This document shows, one piece after another, positions 43,610-52,123 of a DNA stretch of 64,000 nt. Where the stretch lies: NCBI GenBank assembly GCA_944800085.1, contig CALYLO010000003.1:62001-126000 (forward strand). The letters are read 5' to 3'. The notes below the pieces were generated by a model that had not been told where the DNA came from, did no database searches, and worked only from the letters and a program-made list of their open reading frames with translations. The stretch comes from Paenibacillus melissococcoides. GTDB lineage: Bacteria; Bacillota; Bacilli; Paenibacillales; Paenibacillaceae. Position 1 is the first letter of the stretch. Every line of letters starts with the position of its first letter. A program made the position numbers and the translations under genes.

Positions 43610-45238
43610 ATGACTTGGCCTATATTGAACATACCTATACAGCAATCATTGGCAAGACGATACATAGATCGGGACGAAGCGATTATCGAATCGCTATATG
43701 AATACCATCCGGATCGCGATTGGGAGGCGCGCGTCCGCTGGGTGGATGAAGCGGCGCATCCGCGGGCGGATCGCAAGCGGCTTGTCTCCGTCCTGCGCCG
43801 ATATAACAAGGCAAGGAACGATCATCCGGCCGTGGCGGCATCGCTGGATCGGCTGGAGCGGGACGACGCGCTCGTCGTCGTCGGCGGACAGCAGGGCGGG
43901 TTGTTTACCGGCCCGCTGCTCGTCGTCTACAAGGCGGTATCGATGATCCGCATGGCCCAGGAGGCGGAGGCGAGACTGGGCCGTCCGGTCATTCCGATCT
44001 TCTGGATCGCGGGAGAGGATCATGACTTCGATGAAGTGAATCATGCGTGCTTCCTCACGCCGGAGCCTTCTGTCGCCCGGGTCCGGGTGGAGAAGAGGGA
44101 GGGAACGCGAGCGCCGGTCAGCAGCATTCGGCTGGATGAGGAGCAATGGGAAGCGGTATTGAACGAGGTGGACGCCTTGCTTCCCCCTACGGAGTTCAAG
44201 CCGGGGCTGATGGAGCGGGTGCGGGAAGCTTCGGCCGGGGGCGCGTCGCTTACCGATGCGTGCGCCGTGCTGCTCGGAAGCATGTTCGGATCCTACGGCC
44301 TCGTGTTCCTCGATTCGGCCGATCCGGAGCTGCGCGAGGTCGAAGGCCCGATGTTCCGCAGCCTCATCGCGCAGAATGACCGGCTGAGACAGGCCTATGG
44401 CCAGAGCGAGCGCGAGCTGGCTTCGCGCGGCTTCCCGACTCAGGCGGACCGCGCCGAGAACGGAGCGAATCTGTTCCTGATTCACGAGGGAGAGCGGCAT
44501 CTGCTGTTCAAGGAAGAGGGAGGCTTTACCGACCGGCACCGGACGCTGCTCCGCAGCGAGGATGAGCTGATGGCTGCCGCCGAAGCGGCGCCCCATCTGT
44601 TGAGCAATAATGTGCTGACCCGCCCGTTGATGCAGGAATATTTGTTCCCGGTGCTGGCCACCGTCCTCGGTCCCGGCGAGATTGCGTACTGGGCGCAGAC
44701 GAAGGAGGCTTTCCGCGCGCTCGGCATGCGGATGCCGCTGCTCTGGCCGCGCATGGGCTTCACCTGCCTGGAAGGGACCGTGAACAAGCTGCTCGGGAAA
44801 TATGAATTGACGGCCGAAGACATCATCGGGCATTATGAGGAGAGGAAGGAAGCGTGGCTGACGGCTCAGGATGAACTGGGGCTCGATGAACAGTTCGCTT
44901 CGCTTCGCCATGATGTCGATGCCCGCTATGAAGAGCTGCTTGCCCGGCTGAACGAGGCGCTCCCCGCGCTCGGCCGCCTGGGGGACACGAACCGGACGAA
45001 GGTGCTGGAGCAGATCGACTTCCTGCACCACCGGGCGAAGGATGCGCTCCAGAAGCAGCATGAATCGGGTCTTCGCCAATGGGAGCGGATGAGGCTGACG
45101 CTCTATCCGCAGGATCGGCCGCAGGAGCGCGTCTACAATATGCTGATGTATGCCTGCCGCTACGGGGACGGCTGGTTCAAGCCGCTCATGGAAGCTCCCG
45201 TGCTGTGGAACGGGGAGAACCGCTTGGTTGCGTTGTAA
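43610..45238 (+). CDS. bshC: Bacillithiol biosynthesis cysteine-adding enzyme BshC
   Basis: BshC carries out the last step of bacillithiol synthesis, adding cysteine to glucosaminyl-malate. GGQQGGLFTGPLLVVYKAVS near residue 90 and FWIAGEDHDFDEVNH near 130 are family hallmarks. The C-terminal coiled coil (about 400-500) is normal. Length 542 is typical. AGAGGAGGC precedes the ATG. The genes for BshA and BshB are not in this window. The enzyme links this locus to low-molecular-weight thiol metabolism. Confidence 0.95.
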   Translation: MTWPILNIPIQQSLARRYIDRDEAIIESLYEYHPDRDWEARVRWVDEAAHPRADRKRLVSVLRRYNKARNDHPAVAASLDRLERDDALVVVGGQQGGLFTGPLLVVYKAVSMIRMAQEAEARLGRPVIPIFWIAGEDHDFDEVNHACFLTPEPSVARVRVEKREGTRAPVSSIRLDEEQWEAVLNEVDALLPPTEFKPGLMERVREASAGGASLTDACAVLLGSMFGSYGLVFLDSADPELREVEGPMFRSLIAQNDRLRQAYGQSERELASRGFPTQADRAENGANLFLIHEGERHLLFKEEGGFTDRHRTLLRSEDELMAAAEAAPHLLSNNVLTRPLMQEYLFPVLATVLGPGEIAYWAQTKEAFRALGMRMPLLWPRMGFTCLEGTVNKLLGKYELTAEDIIGHYEERKEAWLTAQDELGLDEQFASLRHDVDARYEELLARLNEALPALGRLGDTNRTKVLEQIDFLHHRAKDALQKQHESGLRQWERMRLTLYPQDRPQERVYNMLMYACRYGDGWFKPLMEAPVLWNGENRLVAL

Positions 45239-45316
45239 CCATGGCCGCCTATCCGGGTCAACGGGTGCGCATCTGCTGAATACGATAGCTATAACAAGAA
45301 GGGAAGGGTGTAGAGG

Positions 45317-46588
45317 ATGAGTCAGACAAAAGCAGCGGACCAAAGCATTATCCGCAACATTGCATTGGCCCCTGAAGGGCAGTTGAAGATCGATTGGGTG
45401 CAAGCCCATATGCCGGTGCTGAACCGGATTCGCAAGCAATTCGAAGCGGAGCAGCCGTTCAAGGGCTTGAAGGTGGCGATCTCGCTCCATCTGGAAGCGA
45501 AGACGGCCTACCTGGCCAAGGTCGTTCAGGCCGGCGGCGCGGATGTGACGATTACCGGCAGCAACCCGTTGTCGACGCAGGACGATGTCTGTGCCGCGCT
45601 GGTTGAAGACGGTATTACTGTCTATGCGAAGTACAATCCGGAACCGGAAGAATACAAGCAGCTGCTTCTGCGCACGCTGGAGACGAAGCCGGACCTGATT
45701 ATCGACGACGGCGGCGATCTGATCTCGATTCTGCATTCGGAGCGTCCGGATCTGCGCGAGCGGGTGCGCGGCGGCGCCGAGGAGACGACGACAGGCATTC
45801 TCCGTCTGAAGGCGATGGAGAAGGAGGGCACGCTCCAATTCCCGATGGTCGCCGTCAATGACGCCTTCTGCAAATACTTGTTCGACAACCGGTACGGCAC
45901 AGGCCAATCGGTGTGGGACGGCATCAACCGGACAACGAATCTCGTCGTGGCCGGCAAGACGGTCGTCGTCGTCGGTTATGGCTGGTGCGGCAAGGGCGTG
46001 GCGATGCGCGCGAAAGGCCTCGGCGCGAACGTCGTCGTGACGGAGATCGACGCCATTAAGGCCGTCGAAGCGTACATGGACGGATTCACCGTGCTTCCGA
46101 TGAGCGAAGCGGCTCGCGCAGGCGATATTTTCGTGACGGTCACGGGGAACCGCGATGTCATTCGCGGCGAGCATTACGACGTGATGAAGGATGGCGCGAT
46201 TTTGTCCAACGCCGGCCATTTCGATGTGGAAGTGAACAAGCCGGAGCTGGAAGCGCGCGCGCAGAATGTGCGCACGGTCCGCAAAAATATCGAAGAATAC
46301 AAGCTGAAGGACGGACGCAGCATTTATCTGCTGGCGGAAGGCCGCCTCGTCAACCTGGCAGCGGGGGACGGGCACCCGGCAGAGATTATGGATATGACAT
46401 TTGCCCTGCAGGCGCTGTCGCTGAAATATGTGAACGAGCACTACGAGCGCATCGGCAGCAAGGTTGTCAATGTGCCGTACGAACTGGATGAGCAGGTCGC
46501 CCGCTTCAAGCTGGAGTCGCTCGGCATTTCGATCGACACGCTGTCTGCTGAACAGCAATCGTATTTAGCGAGCTGGCAAGAGCAGTAA
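45317..46588 (+). CDS. ahcY: S-adenosylhomocysteine hydrolase
   Basis: AhcY splits S-adenosylhomocysteine to homocysteine and adenosine, recycling the product of SAM-dependent methylation. Substrate-binding parts (SLHLEAKTAYL, TGSNPLSTQDDV, GAEETTTGILRL) and the NAD-binding loop VVVVGYGWCGKGVAMRAKG (near residue 217) are intact, as is AGHFDVE. Length is 423. GAAGGGAAGGGTG precedes the ATG. B. subtilis uses the MTA/SAH nucleosidase-LuxS route instead. A terminator follows. Confidence 0.95.
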   Translation: MSQTKAADQSIIRNIALAPEGQLKIDWVQAHMPVLNRIRKQFEAEQPFKGLKVAISLHLEAKTAYLAKVVQAGGADVTITGSNPLSTQDDVCAALVEDGITVYAKYNPEPEEYKQLLLRTLETKPDLIIDDGGDLISILHSERPDLRERVRGGAEETTTGILRLKAMEKEGTLQFPMVAVNDAFCKYLFDNRYGTGQSVWDGINRTTNLVVAGKTVVVVGYGWCGKGVAMRAKGLGANVVVTEIDAIKAVEAYMDGFTVLPMSEAARAGDIFVTVTGNRDVIRGEHYDVMKDGAILSNAGHFDVEVNKPELEARAQNVRTVRKNIEEYKLKDGRSIYLLAEGRLVNLAAGDGHPAEIMDMTFALQALSLKYVNEHYERIGSKVVNVPYELDEQVARFKLESLGISIDTLSAEQQSYLASWQEQ

Positions 46589-46603
46589 TAGCCGCGTTAC
46601 GGG

Positions 46604-46652
46604 CCGCCCTTTTCTTTGCTTCATTCAAAGCGAAGAACAGGGCGGTTTTTTG
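46604..46652 (+). terminator. Terminator after ahcY
   Basis: CCGCCCT (46604-46610) pairs with AGGGCGG (46639-46645), with CTTTGCTTC/CGAAG-type pairing inside, followed by a T-run to 46651. Confidence 0.85.
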
Positions 46653-46915
46653 GATATTATAGAATTTATAAATTTTTTGGGGGAGGAAGCAGGTCTTCCG
46701 CCTTGTTTCTGTTTTTGGTCAGGTTAGAATATGAAGAGGAACATCTTGAAACGAATCATTTTTGGATCAAAACTTGGCACTCTGAGCGTTTTCAATCGCG
46801 ATTTTTTCTATTGAGAGACGAGATCCATCCCATAAAAATGAAGTGCCGAAAATCCCCATGACTTTCTCAACAGCCCGATTTACGGGAACCAAGAGACTGC
46901 GTCGGATCCTGGGGC
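46653..46915. other. Non-coding stretch, start of the 1.1-kb repeat region
   Basis: AT-rich DNA with weak open frames that lack ribosome binding sites and recognisable domains. I see no gene or named element in this part. It leads into the 19-bp array at 46916. Confidence 0.4.
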
Positions 46916-46991
46916 ATCATCGCTTTCTGGAGACATCGTCGCCTCCTGGAGGTATCATTGCCTTCCAGAGACATCGTTGCCTCCTGGGGCT
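46916..46991. repeat. 19-bp tandem repeat, four copies
   Basis: Copies at 46916, 46935, 46954 and 46973, exact period 19, with consensus ATCGTTGCCTCCTGGAGAC. A degenerate copy (GTCGGATCCTGGGGC) precedes the array. 19 is not a multiple of three, so the array is not coding. Confidence 0.85.
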
Positions 46992-47039
46992 TGAACATGT
47001 GGAGGGAATTACTGCTATTTACAGAAATTTCAGCTCAAT

Positions 47040-47187
47040 GAGTCCACATCCCGAGGAAATGCTGCACATCTACATCATTTTAGGCCCTTTTGCTCCAAGT
47101 CGAAGGGAAACGGGTGAAATTGCTGCAGTTTTGCAGGATTCCCTTTCTGCTGAAGTCGTCCCTATCGAATTGCTTTATTTAAGCAGG
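47040..47187. repeat. Dispersed palindromic motif copies
   Basis: AAATGCTGCACATCTACATC near 47057 and GAAATTGCTGCAGTTTTGCA near 47115, followed by GGATT, are the clearest copies of the motif also found near 1070, 20386 and 22043. Confidence 0.6.
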
Positions 47188-47370
47188 ATTTTGCTTCCCG
47201 AATAGGCGTGTCTTGAGAAATCATGCAGTTTTGCCTATTTCGCCTACCGGATAGGAGTGTCTGGAAAGCGGTTTTGTGGATTAGCCTACCGGATAGGAGT
47301 GTCTGGAAGGCAGTTTTGCGGATTTCGCCTACCGAATCGACGTGTTTTGAGAAATCGTGCAGTTTTCAGG
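47188..47370. repeat. 42-49-bp tandem repeat, four copies
   Basis: Copies begin at 47188, 47237, 47280 and 47322. Each contains GCCTACCGGATAGGAGTGTC or a variant, then GCAGTTTTG or GCGGTTTTG. Copies 1 and 4 share GTGTCTTGAGAAATC-type insertions, copies 2 and 3 share GTGTCTGGAA, so the array has an A-B-B-A pattern. Confidence 0.8.
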
Positions 47371-47399
47371 CTGTTGGCCCCTTTTTTTATATCAGTCAA

Positions 47400-47626
47400 A
47401 GCCCGCCCGCACTTCCGCAGGGAAGGTACAGTTCTCCAGCGAGCTCGGTTCCGTGCAGTCGGAAATCGAGCAGCTCGTCGGGCGCAAGCGGTATTTCGAT
47501 AATCATGCGGCCATGTCGACCCATCCCTATGAGACTGTGCTGCTTGTGAAGCGGAGAAGAGGCCGGCGGCGGCACCCGCAGGATGAAGCAATAAGCGCTG
47601 AAGCCGATACCGGGAACAAAAAGTAA
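47400..47626 (+). pseudogene. Possible C-terminal remnant of an unknown gene
   Basis: One frame reads like a real protein end: SVQSEIEQLVGRKRYFDNH, then HPYETVLLVKRRRGRRR and a polar tail to a stop at 47626, followed at once by a good terminator. No start codon with a ribosome binding site is found, and upstream the frame runs into the tandem repeats. It may be the tail of a gene destroyed when the repeats expanded. I cannot name the family. Confidence 0.35.
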
Positions 47627-47634
47627 CAGAAATA

Positions 47635-47662
47635 AAAATCCTGCTGACAAGCAGGATTTTTT
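47635..47662 (+). terminator. Terminator before mraZ
   Basis: AAAATCCTGCT and AGCAGGATTTT pair perfectly (11 bp) around GACA, then TT. Confidence 0.88.
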
Positions 47663-47740
47663 ATATTTACGGCGAAGTATTCTTTTGTTGTGGGGGAAAG
47701 TGGGGCATCGTGGTGGATTTAGGGGGAGGAGTGGTGGCAG

Positions 47741-48172
47741 ATGTTCATGGGTGAATATCAACATAGCATCGATGACAAAGGCCGCCTGATCATTCCCGCC
47801 AAGCTGCGTGACTCCTTGGGCTCCACCTTCATACTCACGCGCGGCCTGGATCAATGTCTGTTCGTCTACCCGATGGAAGAATGGGGGCTGCTCGAAGCGA
47901 AATTGAAGGCCCTTCCCTTGATGAAGGCGGACGCGCGGGCGTTTACCCGCTTTTTCTTCTCCGGCGCCACCGAATGCGAGTGGGACAAGCAGGGCCGGAT
48001 CAACATTCCCGCCCACCTGCGCCAGCATGCCAAGCTGGACAAGGAATGCATGATTATCGGCGTGCAGAGCCGGGTGGAGATTTGGAGCAAGGACGCTTGG
48101 GAACAATATATGCAGCAGTCCGCGTCCACCTTTGAAGAAATAGCCGAGACATTGGTTGACTTTGATTTTTGA
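47741..48172 (+). CDS. mraZ: Transcriptional regulator MraZ
   Basis: First gene of the dcw cluster. MraZ is a ring-forming AbrB-like DNA-binding protein that represses its own operon. Both half-domains show the DNA-binding signature: [14 protein letters not shown] (about 9-22) and [14 protein letters not shown] (about 84-97). Length 143 is normal. GGGGGAGGAG precedes the ATG. MraZ normally binds direct repeats upstream of its gene; I do not see clear ones in the 78 bases after the terminator. Confidence 0.95.
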   Translation: MFMGEYQHSIDDKGRLIIPAKLRDSLGSTFILTRGLDQCLFVYPMEEWGLLEAKLKALPLMKADARAFTRFFFSGATECEWDKQGRINIPAHLRQHAKLDKECMIIGVQSRVEIWSKDAWEQYMQQSASTFEEIAETLVDFDF

Positions 48173-48178
48173 GTGGTT

Positions 48179-48420
48179 GTTCAAAAAGTCCGCTTTTGAT
48201 CACGAAGTGATGCAGGCAGTATCTCGGCATCGAATCTTGCATTCACTCTTGAAAAGCATATGCTTCCGAAGTATGTTTCCTACGGAAACATTGTAGCTGC
48301 TCATGTAGTCTTGCCTACACTGCGCTGCTCCTCACAAGTTTTGCGCAGCAAAACTCGCTTCGAAAGCCTAGGCTTCGAGTTCTTGCAACCTTCTCGGTGC
48401 TGAAAACCGGCCTTTTGAAC
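48179..48420. mobile_element. MITE-like hairpin-rich element, long copy (242 bp)
   Basis: The ends GTTCAAAAAGTCCGCTTT and AAACCGGCCTTTTGAAC form an imperfect inverted repeat. Inside are successive palindromes: ATCAC-GAA-GTGAT (48199), AAGCATATGCTT (48254), ATGTTTCC-TAC-GGAAACAT (48273), TTTTGC-GCA-GCAAAA (48339) and CGAAAGCCTAGGCTTCG (48361). No gene is present. The element sits between mraZ and rsmH, which are normally close together. A short copy is at 8967-9030. Confidence 0.75.
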
Positions 48421-48500
48421 TTCTATTTCTAGGGGTAGCGAACCGTGACAAGATGAAAGACAACTTAGACGGGAACAGGAAAAACTAGGAGGAATAACAT

Positions 48501-49451
48501 GTGTTTCACCATATAACGGTGTTAAAAGAGGAGGCTGTGAACGGGCTGAATGTGCGCCCTGACGGCATCTATGTCGATTGCACGCTGGGAGGGGCAGGGC
48601 ATAGCTCGGCCATTGCATCCATGCTGTCCGCGGACGGCCGGCTGATCGCGCTCGATCAGGACGATTGGGCTCTGGACAATGCCGCGAACGTGCTGGCTCC
48701 CTACCTCGATCGGGTGACGTTGATCAAGACGAATTTCCGCCATATCGAGGACGCGCTGCGTCAGGCAGAGGCGCCGCTTCTTGATGGGGTGCCGCAGGTA
48801 GACGGCATTCTGTTCGATCTCGGGGTATCGTCGCCGCAGCTTGATGAAGGAGAGCGCGGCTTCAGCTATCAGCATGACGCGCCGCTGGACATGCGGATGG
48901 ATCGGAGCACTTCGCTGACGGCCCGCGAGATTGTGAACGAGTGGTCCGAAGAGAAGATCGCCCGCATCCTGTTCGAGTATGGGGAAGAGAAATTTTCGCG
49001 CCGCATCGCCCGCCGCATCGCGGAGGCGAGGGCGGATCATCCGATCGAGACGACCGGCGAGCTGGCCGAGCTGGTCAAGGCCGGGATTCCGGCGGCAGCC
49101 CGAAGGACCGGAGGCCATCCGGCCAAGCGCAGCTTCCAGGCGCTCCGCATCGCCGTCAACGACGAGCTGGGCGCGTTCGAGCAGGCGCTCCATCAAGCCA
49201 TCCGTTGCTTGAAGCCGGGCGGAAGGGTCGCTGTCATTACCTTCCATTCCTTGGAGGATCGGATATGCAAGCAGACATTCAACCAGTATATGAACCGCTG
49301 CACTTGTCCGCCGGATCTGCCGATGTGCGCCTGCGGCAAGGAGGATTTTTTGACTTTGCCTAAGCGCAAGCCGATTGTTCCGGGCGCGGAAGAGTTGGAG
49401 CGCAACCCGCGTTCTCGCTCCGCGAGATTACGGGTTGCCGAGAAATTGTAA
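48501..49451 (+). CDS. rsmH: 16S rRNA (cytosine1402-N4)-methyltransferase RsmH (MraW)
   Basis: RsmH methylates N4 of C1402 in the ribosomal decoding centre. [18 protein letters not shown] (SAM motif, about 25-42) and the C-terminal [13 protein letters not shown] match the family. Length 316 is normal. AGGAGG lies seven bases before the GTG at 48501; an ATG two bases earlier is in the wrong frame and stops after a few codons. The 328-base gap to mraZ is due to the MITE-like element. Confidence 0.95.
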   Translation: MFHHITVLKEEAVNGLNVRPDGIYVDCTLGGAGHSSAIASMLSADGRLIALDQDDWALDNAANVLAPYLDRVTLIKTNFRHIEDALRQAEAPLLDGVPQVDGILFDLGVSSPQLDEGERGFSYQHDAPLDMRMDRSTSLTAREIVNEWSEEKIARILFEYGEEKFSRRIARRIAEARADHPIETTGELAELVKAGIPAAARRTGGHPAKRSFQALRIAVNDELGAFEQALHQAIRCLKPGGRVAVITFHSLEDRICKQTFNQYMNRCTCPPDLPMCACGKEDFLTLPKRKPIVPGAEELERNPRSRSARLRVAEKL

Positions 49452-49469
49452 TGAGGGGGAGAGCAGAAG

Positions 49470-49856
49470 ATGGCTTATACTCGCGGTAATTTGGCCGTCC
49501 GGCCGGAGAGACAGCAGCAGCCGAGGCCCAAGGTTCGCCAGACAACGAAGACCGTCGTCCGCAAGAACACATTGCCGACGAGGGAGAAGCTGTTGTATCT
49601 GCTGACCATTCTATTGTGCACGGCCGTAGCGCTCGTGCTTATCGGGCGATATGCCCAGATCTACGACATGAACCGGAATATCCAGAATTTGAAGCGGGAA
49701 ACGGTATCGCTGCAGGATCAGACCTCCGTATTGAGAGTAGAAGTCGAGAAGCTGTCGGACTGGAAACGGGTTGAAGAGATCGCGCGGAAGAACGGGCTGG
49801 TATTTCCGGACACGCCGCTAGAGATCCAAGTATACAAACAAGCCATAGGGGATTGA
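49470..49856 (+). CDS. ftsL: Cell division protein FtsL
   Basis: A small bitopic divisome protein that works with DivIC and DivIB. It has a basic cytoplasmic start, one membrane segment (about 46-66, LLYLLTILLCTAVALVLIG) and an extracytoplasmic leucine-zipper-like coiled coil (about 70-110). The pattern and place before the division PBP identify it; overall identity in this family is always low. AGGGGGAGAG precedes the ATG. Confidence 0.9.
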   Translation: MAYTRGNLAVRPERQQQPRPKVRQTTKTVVRKNTLPTREKLLYLLTILLCTAVALVLIGRYAQIYDMNRNIQNLKRETVSLQDQTSVLRVEVEKLSDWKRVEEIARKNGLVFPDTPLEIQVYKQAIGD

Positions 49857-49870
49857 ATCGAGGGATGAAG

Positions 49871-52054
49871 ATGGTCAAACGAATCAAGTTGCGCACGTTG
49901 ACAATCGGGGGCTTATTCACCCTCTTTTTTATTGTCATCGTGACCCGACTGTTTTGGTATCAAGTGTGGAATCAAGATTTTTGGATGGAGCTGGCGAAAA
50001 ATTCGTGGTCGACGGAGCAGACCCTCGAGCCGGTCCGCGGGACGATCTATGATCAGAACGGGGAAGTGCTCGCCATGGATGCCCCTGCGTATACGGTCGC
50101 GGTCAATCCGAGCTTGATTCAGGAGTTAAAAACAGAGGATAAACTGGTCGAGGATGATATTGACGTGGAGCGGCTTATCGTCCAAGAGCTCCACAAGGTG
50201 CTGGGCAAGCCGGAGAACGAGCTCTATGACATTGTCCGCAAAAAGAGCCCGGAGACCGGAAAGTATTTGGTTCATCGCGAGGTGCGGAACGAGGGCTGGA
50301 AGATCGAGGAGGAGACCGCGCAGAAGCTGCGCGACTTCACGGAGTCGCTCAAGGAAAAGACCAAGCTGCAGGATATCGGGCTGTATCTGATGCCGGAGGT
50401 AAAGCGGTTCTATGCCAAAAACAATCTGGCCGCGCACGTCCTAGGTTATACCGACAAAAACGGAAAACCGGTCGGCGGCATCGAGGAGCTGTATAATGAG
50501 CAATTGGCCGGCATAGCCGGGTCAATCCAGTACGAGAAGGACCGGATGGGCAACAAGCTCCCCAAGGCGTCAGAGGTATACACGCCGGCCCGGGACGGGG
50601 ACAATCTCTATTTGACGATCGATCGCACGATCCAGCAGTATATCGAGGAAGAGATCCGGAAGGTGTACAATGAATATTCCCCGCATACGATTACGGTTAT
50701 CGCCGCGGATCCGAAGACCGGCGACATTTTAGGCCTGGCGAACAGGCCGTCGTTCAATCCGAATTCGTATTGGGATTTTGACAATGAGCGCGCCTTTTTC
50801 AACCCGGCGGTGCAGGGCGGCTATGAGCCGGGATCGACGTTCAAGATCGTGACGCTCGCGGCGGCGGTTCAGGAAGGCTTGTTCGATCCGGATGCCTATT
50901 TCCAATCGGGGAAAATTTATGCGGGCGGACGCGAGGTTCACGACGTCAGTACGTCATGGGGCACGATCACCTATCTGGAAGGCTTGAAGCGTTCCAGTAA
51001 CGTCGCCTTCATCAAGCTCGGCTTCGAGATGCTGAAGGAGGAGCGGTTCAAGTCCTATATCGACAAGTTCGGCTTCGGGCAAAAGACGGGCGTCGAGATT
51101 CCATGGGAATACGAGGGCTTCGTTCAGTTCCAATATCCGGCAGACGTCGTGGCGGCTTCGTACGGCCACGGCCAGATTAAAGTGACGCCGATTCAGCAGA
51201 TTATGGCCGTCTCGGCGGTGGCGAACGGCGGCAAGCTGATGAAGCCGCATATCGTGAAGAAGATCGAGGACCCGGTGACTGGCGAAGTGACCGAGCGGGA
51301 GCCGGAAGTGGTGCGGCAAGTGATCGATCCGGAGATTGCAAAGCAGGTCAGCGAATATCTGGAGCAGGTCGTCGCAGATCAGGAGATCGGCACCGGGAAG
51401 AACGCTTATATCGAAGGCTACCGGGTCGCGGGCAAGACGGGAACCGCGCTCAAGGTTATTAACGGGGAGTACGATACGACGCGCGCGGTCGTGTCCTTCG
51501 TCGGCTTCGCTCCGGTGGAGGATCCCCGCATCGCCGTCATCGTCGTCGTCGACGATCCGCAGAAATATTGGGAAGGCGGCGGCTTCGTCTCGCCGATTAT
51601 TTTCAAAAATATCGTCTCCAAATCGCTGCGCTATATGGGCGTGCCGACATCCCATGAGATGAAGCAGGGCGAGGAGGGCAAATCCGAAGGCGCGACCCGG
51701 CTGGTCAAGGCGCCGAACATCCAGGGGCTGAAGCCGCATGAAGCGAAGAAGCGGCTGGCCGAGCAGGGTATCGTCTTCCAGACGGTCGGCGCAGGCAAGG
51801 AAGTGAAGCGCCAGTTCCCGGCGCCGGGCGAATATTTGGGCTCCGGACAGCGGGTCTACCTGCTGACCGACGAGCCGGAAAATCTGAAAATGCCGGATAT
51901 GAAAGGCAAATCGCTGCGCGATGTCATGGAAATCGCCTCGCTGCTGGGCATCGAGGTGCGGATCGAGGGCGAAGGCTACGTGACCGAGCAGAAAGCCTCG
52001 ACCGACAACGGCAAGCGCGTCGTCGACATAAAATTGGAGCCTAGAAGGCCATAG
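49871..52054 (+). CDS. pbpB: Division transpeptidase, class B PBP (FtsI/PBP2B)
   Basis: Septal peptidoglycan transpeptidase. It has one membrane segment (about 9-27), a dimerisation/pedestal domain, then the penicillin-binding domain with the SxxK motif GSTFKIVTL (serine near 322), RSSNVAF (SxN) and AGKTGTALK (KTG near 522). Two PASTA domains form the C-terminus (about 612-670 and 672-725). I choose the ATG at 49871, with GAGGG seven bases upstream; TTG 49853 and ATG 49865 have poor spacing. It follows ftsL, whose product activates it. Confidence 0.94.
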   Translation: MVKRIKLRTLTIGGLFTLFFIVIVTRLFWYQVWNQDFWMELAKNSWSTEQTLEPVRGTIYDQNGEVLAMDAPAYTVAVNPSLIQELKTEDKLVEDDIDVERLIVQELHKVLGKPENELYDIVRKKSPETGKYLVHREVRNEGWKIEEETAQKLRDFTESLKEKTKLQDIGLYLMPEVKRFYAKNNLAAHVLGYTDKNGKPVGGIEELYNEQLAGIAGSIQYEKDRMGNKLPKASEVYTPARDGDNLYLTIDRTIQQYIEEEIRKVYNEYSPHTITVIAADPKTGDILGLANRPSFNPNSYWDFDNERAFFNPAVQGGYEPGSTFKIVTLAAAVQEGLFDPDAYFQSGKIYAGGREVHDVSTSWGTITYLEGLKRSSNVAFIKLGFEMLKEERFKSYIDKFGFGQKTGVEIPWEYEGFVQFQYPADVVAASYGHGQIKVTPIQQIMAVSAVANGGKLMKPHIVKKIEDPVTGEVTEREPEVVRQVIDPEIAKQVSEYLEQVVADQEIGTGKNAYIEGYRVAGKTGTALKVINGEYDTTRAVVSFVGFAPVEDPRIAVIVVVDDPQKYWEGGGFVSPIIFKNIVSKSLRYMGVPTSHEMKQGEEGKSEGATRLVKAPNIQGLKPHEAKKRLAEQGIVFQTVGAGKEVKRQFPAPGEYLGSGQRVYLLTDEPENLKMPDMKGKSLRDVMEIASLLGIEVRIEGEGYVTEQKASTDNGKRVVDIKLEPRRP

Positions 52055-52123
52055 CTTGTTCTATCCCCTGGTTGTCCCGAATAGGTTGGTTATGAACCCA
52101 AGTGGGACAAAGGAGGGGTTACC

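Noticed and set aside
43694..46558. 954-codon open frame on the minus strand across bshC and ahcY
   Set aside because: It is antisense to two clearly recognised genes, has no domain and no ribosome binding site. Long antisense frames are expected in GC-rich genes.
46616..47205. Two plus-strand frames of 81 and 120 codons
   Set aside because: No start signals, and the second crosses a 19-bp tandem array that would shift the frame at every copy number change.
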